64,000 nt of DNA from Paenibacillus wynnii (GTDB lineage: Bacteria; Bacillota; Bacilli; Paenibacillales; Paenibacillaceae). This document shows, piece after piece, positions 62,542-64,000 of the stretch. The notes beneath the pieces are model-generated. The model had not been told where the DNA came from. It saw only the letters and a program-made list of their open reading frames with translations, and made no database searches. Numbering within the stretch: position 1 is the stretch's first letter; each line of letters starts with the position of its first letter. The position numbers and the translations under genes are program-made. Location: the NCBI RefSeq assembly GCF_030812855.1, contig NZ_JAUSTK010000008.1, forward strand, positions 62,001 through 126,000, written 5' to 3'.

Positions 62542-63855
62542 ATGAAGAAAGCGCTTTATATAGGTCTTGCAAGCTTAATGATGTTGGTATCGCTGTCAGC
62601 TTGCGGTACCACAAACATTGCTAATCCTGCAGTGAACAATGGTGAAAAAGTTGTGGAGGAAGCTACGGCGGAGCCGACGGCCGAAGCTCAGAAGGTGGAG
62701 CTGAAAATTCAAATGGGTTCACCGCGGTTTAAAGAACAGTTCGAGAAGTATTTCGAACAGTTCAAGGCGAAGGAGCTTGCCGAAAAAAATATTGAGGTAA
62801 CCTTTGACCTGGAAATGCCGAATCCTGATCAAGCGAAGCAGGTCCTTCAAGCGAGACTGACTTCAAATGATGCACCTGATATTTTTGATGTGCACGCTAA
62901 CGATTTGCCAACTTATTTCAAAGCAGGGTACCTAGAGGATCTGTCTGGCCAACCGGCAATTGCGACTTTATACGAAAGCGTAAAGAGCACAGTAACACTA
63001 GAAGGTCAGGTGGTTGCGCTTCCGCTGGAGAGCTCATCGTGGGGCTATCTTTACAATAAAAAAATATTCAATGAACTGGGCATTGCGCCTCCCCAAACGC
63101 TTGATGAAATGAAGGTAGTTGTAGAGAAGCTGCAAGCGAATAAGGTGAAGCCCTTCATGCTGGCTTTTCAGGAATCCTGGGTTCCACAGTTAATGACAGC
63201 ACTGTCACTAGGAGGGATTACCTCCTCCGAGCATCCGGACTGGATCGAGAAGATGAACAAAGGTGAAGCATCATACGCGGATGTACAGGATATTTTCAAT
63301 ATTATCGATCTCATTAATGCTAATGGAACAGCTAAGCCCTTTGAGGTTGGCAATGAAGCTGGCTCTACCGATTTTGCAAATGGCAAGGCTGCCATGTGGG
63401 TTCAAGGACCTTGGAATGCTGAAACGATTCTAAAGGTTAACCCTGATATTGAATTCGGAGTAGCTCCGCTTCCAGTGAGTAACAATCCAGAAGGAACCAT
63501 GATTAATCTGTCGGTCTCGACGACTCTGGCTGTATCCAAATCAAGCAAGAATAAAGAGGTTGCACTGGATTTACTGAATTACTTCTATGATGATAAGGAT
63601 TCTTCCGCTCTTTTTGAAGAATTGAAATTTAATCCTGTTTCGACAGTGCACAAATATGAGGTATTCCCTTGGGTGAACGAAGCTTCCAAATACGTGGAGC
63701 AAGGCAAAGCGTATCAGGATCTGAAACTGCCTAACGGTGTAACAGACGAGCAAGCGAAACTGCTCCAAAGCTACTATGCCAAAGAGGTAACGAAGGAACA
63801 ATTCATCAGCAGTATGGATAAAGCCTGGGAAACCGCAATTAAAAGTGTGCAATAA
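62542..63855 (+). CDS. Sugar-binding lipoprotein, UgpB/MalE type (family 1)
   Basis: 437 residues. The lipobox SLSAC is followed by a short Ala/Glu linker and a solute-binding fold with NDAPDIFDVHANDLPTYF and KAAMWVQGPWNAE. It is shorter than the LplA-type proteins and belongs to another subgroup. It is the first gene of a transporter operon placed behind the kinase-regulator pair. The substrate is not evident from the sequence. Confidence 0.9.
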   Translation: MKKALYIGLASLMMLVSLSACGTTNIANPAVNNGEKVVEEATAEPTAEAQKVELKIQMGSPRFKEQFEKYFEQFKAKELAEKNIEVTFDLEMPNPDQAKQVLQARLTSNDAPDIFDVHANDLPTYFKAGYLEDLSGQPAIATLYESVKSTVTLEGQVVALPLESSSWGYLYNKKIFNELGIAPPQTLDEMKVVVEKLQANKVKPFMLAFQESWVPQLMTALSLGGITSSEHPDWIEKMNKGEASYADVQDIFNIIDLINANGTAKPFEVGNEAGSTDFANGKAAMWVQGPWNAETILKVNPDIEFGVAPLPVSNNPEGTMINLSVSTTLAVSKSSKNKEVALDLLNYFYDDKDSSALFEELKFNPVSTVHKYEVFPWVNEASKYVEQGKAYQDLKLPNGVTDEQAKLLQSYYAKEVTKEQFISSMDKAWETAIKSVQ

Positions 63856-63887
63856 GTCGGCTATAGATTGATGGGGAGTGAGCGCAG

Positions 63888-64000
63888 ATGAACCTTTCGA
63901 GAAAAAATAAGCAATCCATCATTCTTCTGGCCTTCGTATTGCCATCCTTATTGTTCTATGCTGTGTTTACCATCGCCCCTGCTTTTGGGGGCGTATGGTA
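63888..64000 (+). CDS. Sugar ABC transporter permease, N-terminal part (cut by window end)
   Basis: The ATG at 63888 follows GGGGAGTGAG. The 37 visible residues read as a basic start and a first membrane helix (IILLAFVLPSLLFYAVF), typical of MalF/UgpA-type permeases. It follows the binding-protein gene by 32 bp and continues beyond the window. Confidence 0.8.
   Translation, partial: MNLSRKNKQSIILLAFVLPSLLFYAVFTIAPAFGGVW

Overview
The window reads as chromosome from a spore-forming Gram-positive of the Paenibacillus type. The signs are strong AGGAGG ribosome-binding sites, large surface enzymes with SLH cell-wall anchors, many YesM/YesN-type two-component pairs beside LplB/YtcP-type sugar ABC transporters, a SleB cortex-lytic enzyme and a SacB levansucrase. 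No database search was run. Family names come from motifs recognised in the translations, and the genus is an inference.

Layout. (1) 1-14.7 kb is a galactan/galactoside locus: the end of a GH2 beta-galactosidase, a YesM/YesN sensor pair, a three-gene sugar ABC transporter, a surface GH53 galactanase and a cytoplasmic GH35 beta-galactosidase. The transporter and galactanase promoters share a 19-bp box at an identical distance from TATAAT, which looks like the regulator's site. (2) 14.7-20.0 kb holds a DUF3189-like protein, a sucrose-type PTS EIIBC, a SacY/LicT-type antiterminator and, behind a textbook RAT/terminator leader, levansucrase. A GH1 gene remnant follows. (3) 20.0-30.3 kb holds SleB and a cluster of small, often Met-rich membrane proteins around an OmpR-type two-component system. 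Six promoter-like sites there share two 11-bp direct repeats, a 9-bp gap and a -10 hexamer. This looks like a compact, possibly undescribed envelope or metal-stress regulon. It also contains a c-di-AMP riboswitch in front of an NlpC/P60 hydrolase that seems to start at CTG. (4) 30.3-33.5 kb holds small accessory genes and a repeat-rich intergenic region.

(5) 33.5-42.1 kb is a LacI plus membrane AraC operon, a second LplB/YtcP-type ABC transporter and a cytoplasmic GH30 glycosidase. (6) 42.1-44.0 kb is a DUF3153-like lipoprotein and a FabH preceded by overlapping FapR-like boxes. (7) 44.2-59.3 kb is a glucan locus: secreted GH81 endo-beta-1,3-glucanase, secreted multi-CBM GH13 amylase, LacI, cytoplasmic GH13, a second LacI, and a 1497-residue SLH-GH16-CBM enzyme. 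Operators with core GAAAnCGnTTTC precede the lacI gene at 33.5 kb and the GH81, secreted GH13 and GH16 genes. (8) 59.6-64.0 kb is another YesM/YesN pair with a solute-binding protein and the start of a permease, cut by the window end.

Overall, extracellular and surface enzymes cut galactan, beta-1,3-glucan and starch. ABC transporters import the oligosaccharides and cytoplasmic GH2, GH35, GH30 and GH13 enzymes finish them. Each locus carries its own sensor pair or LacI repressor.
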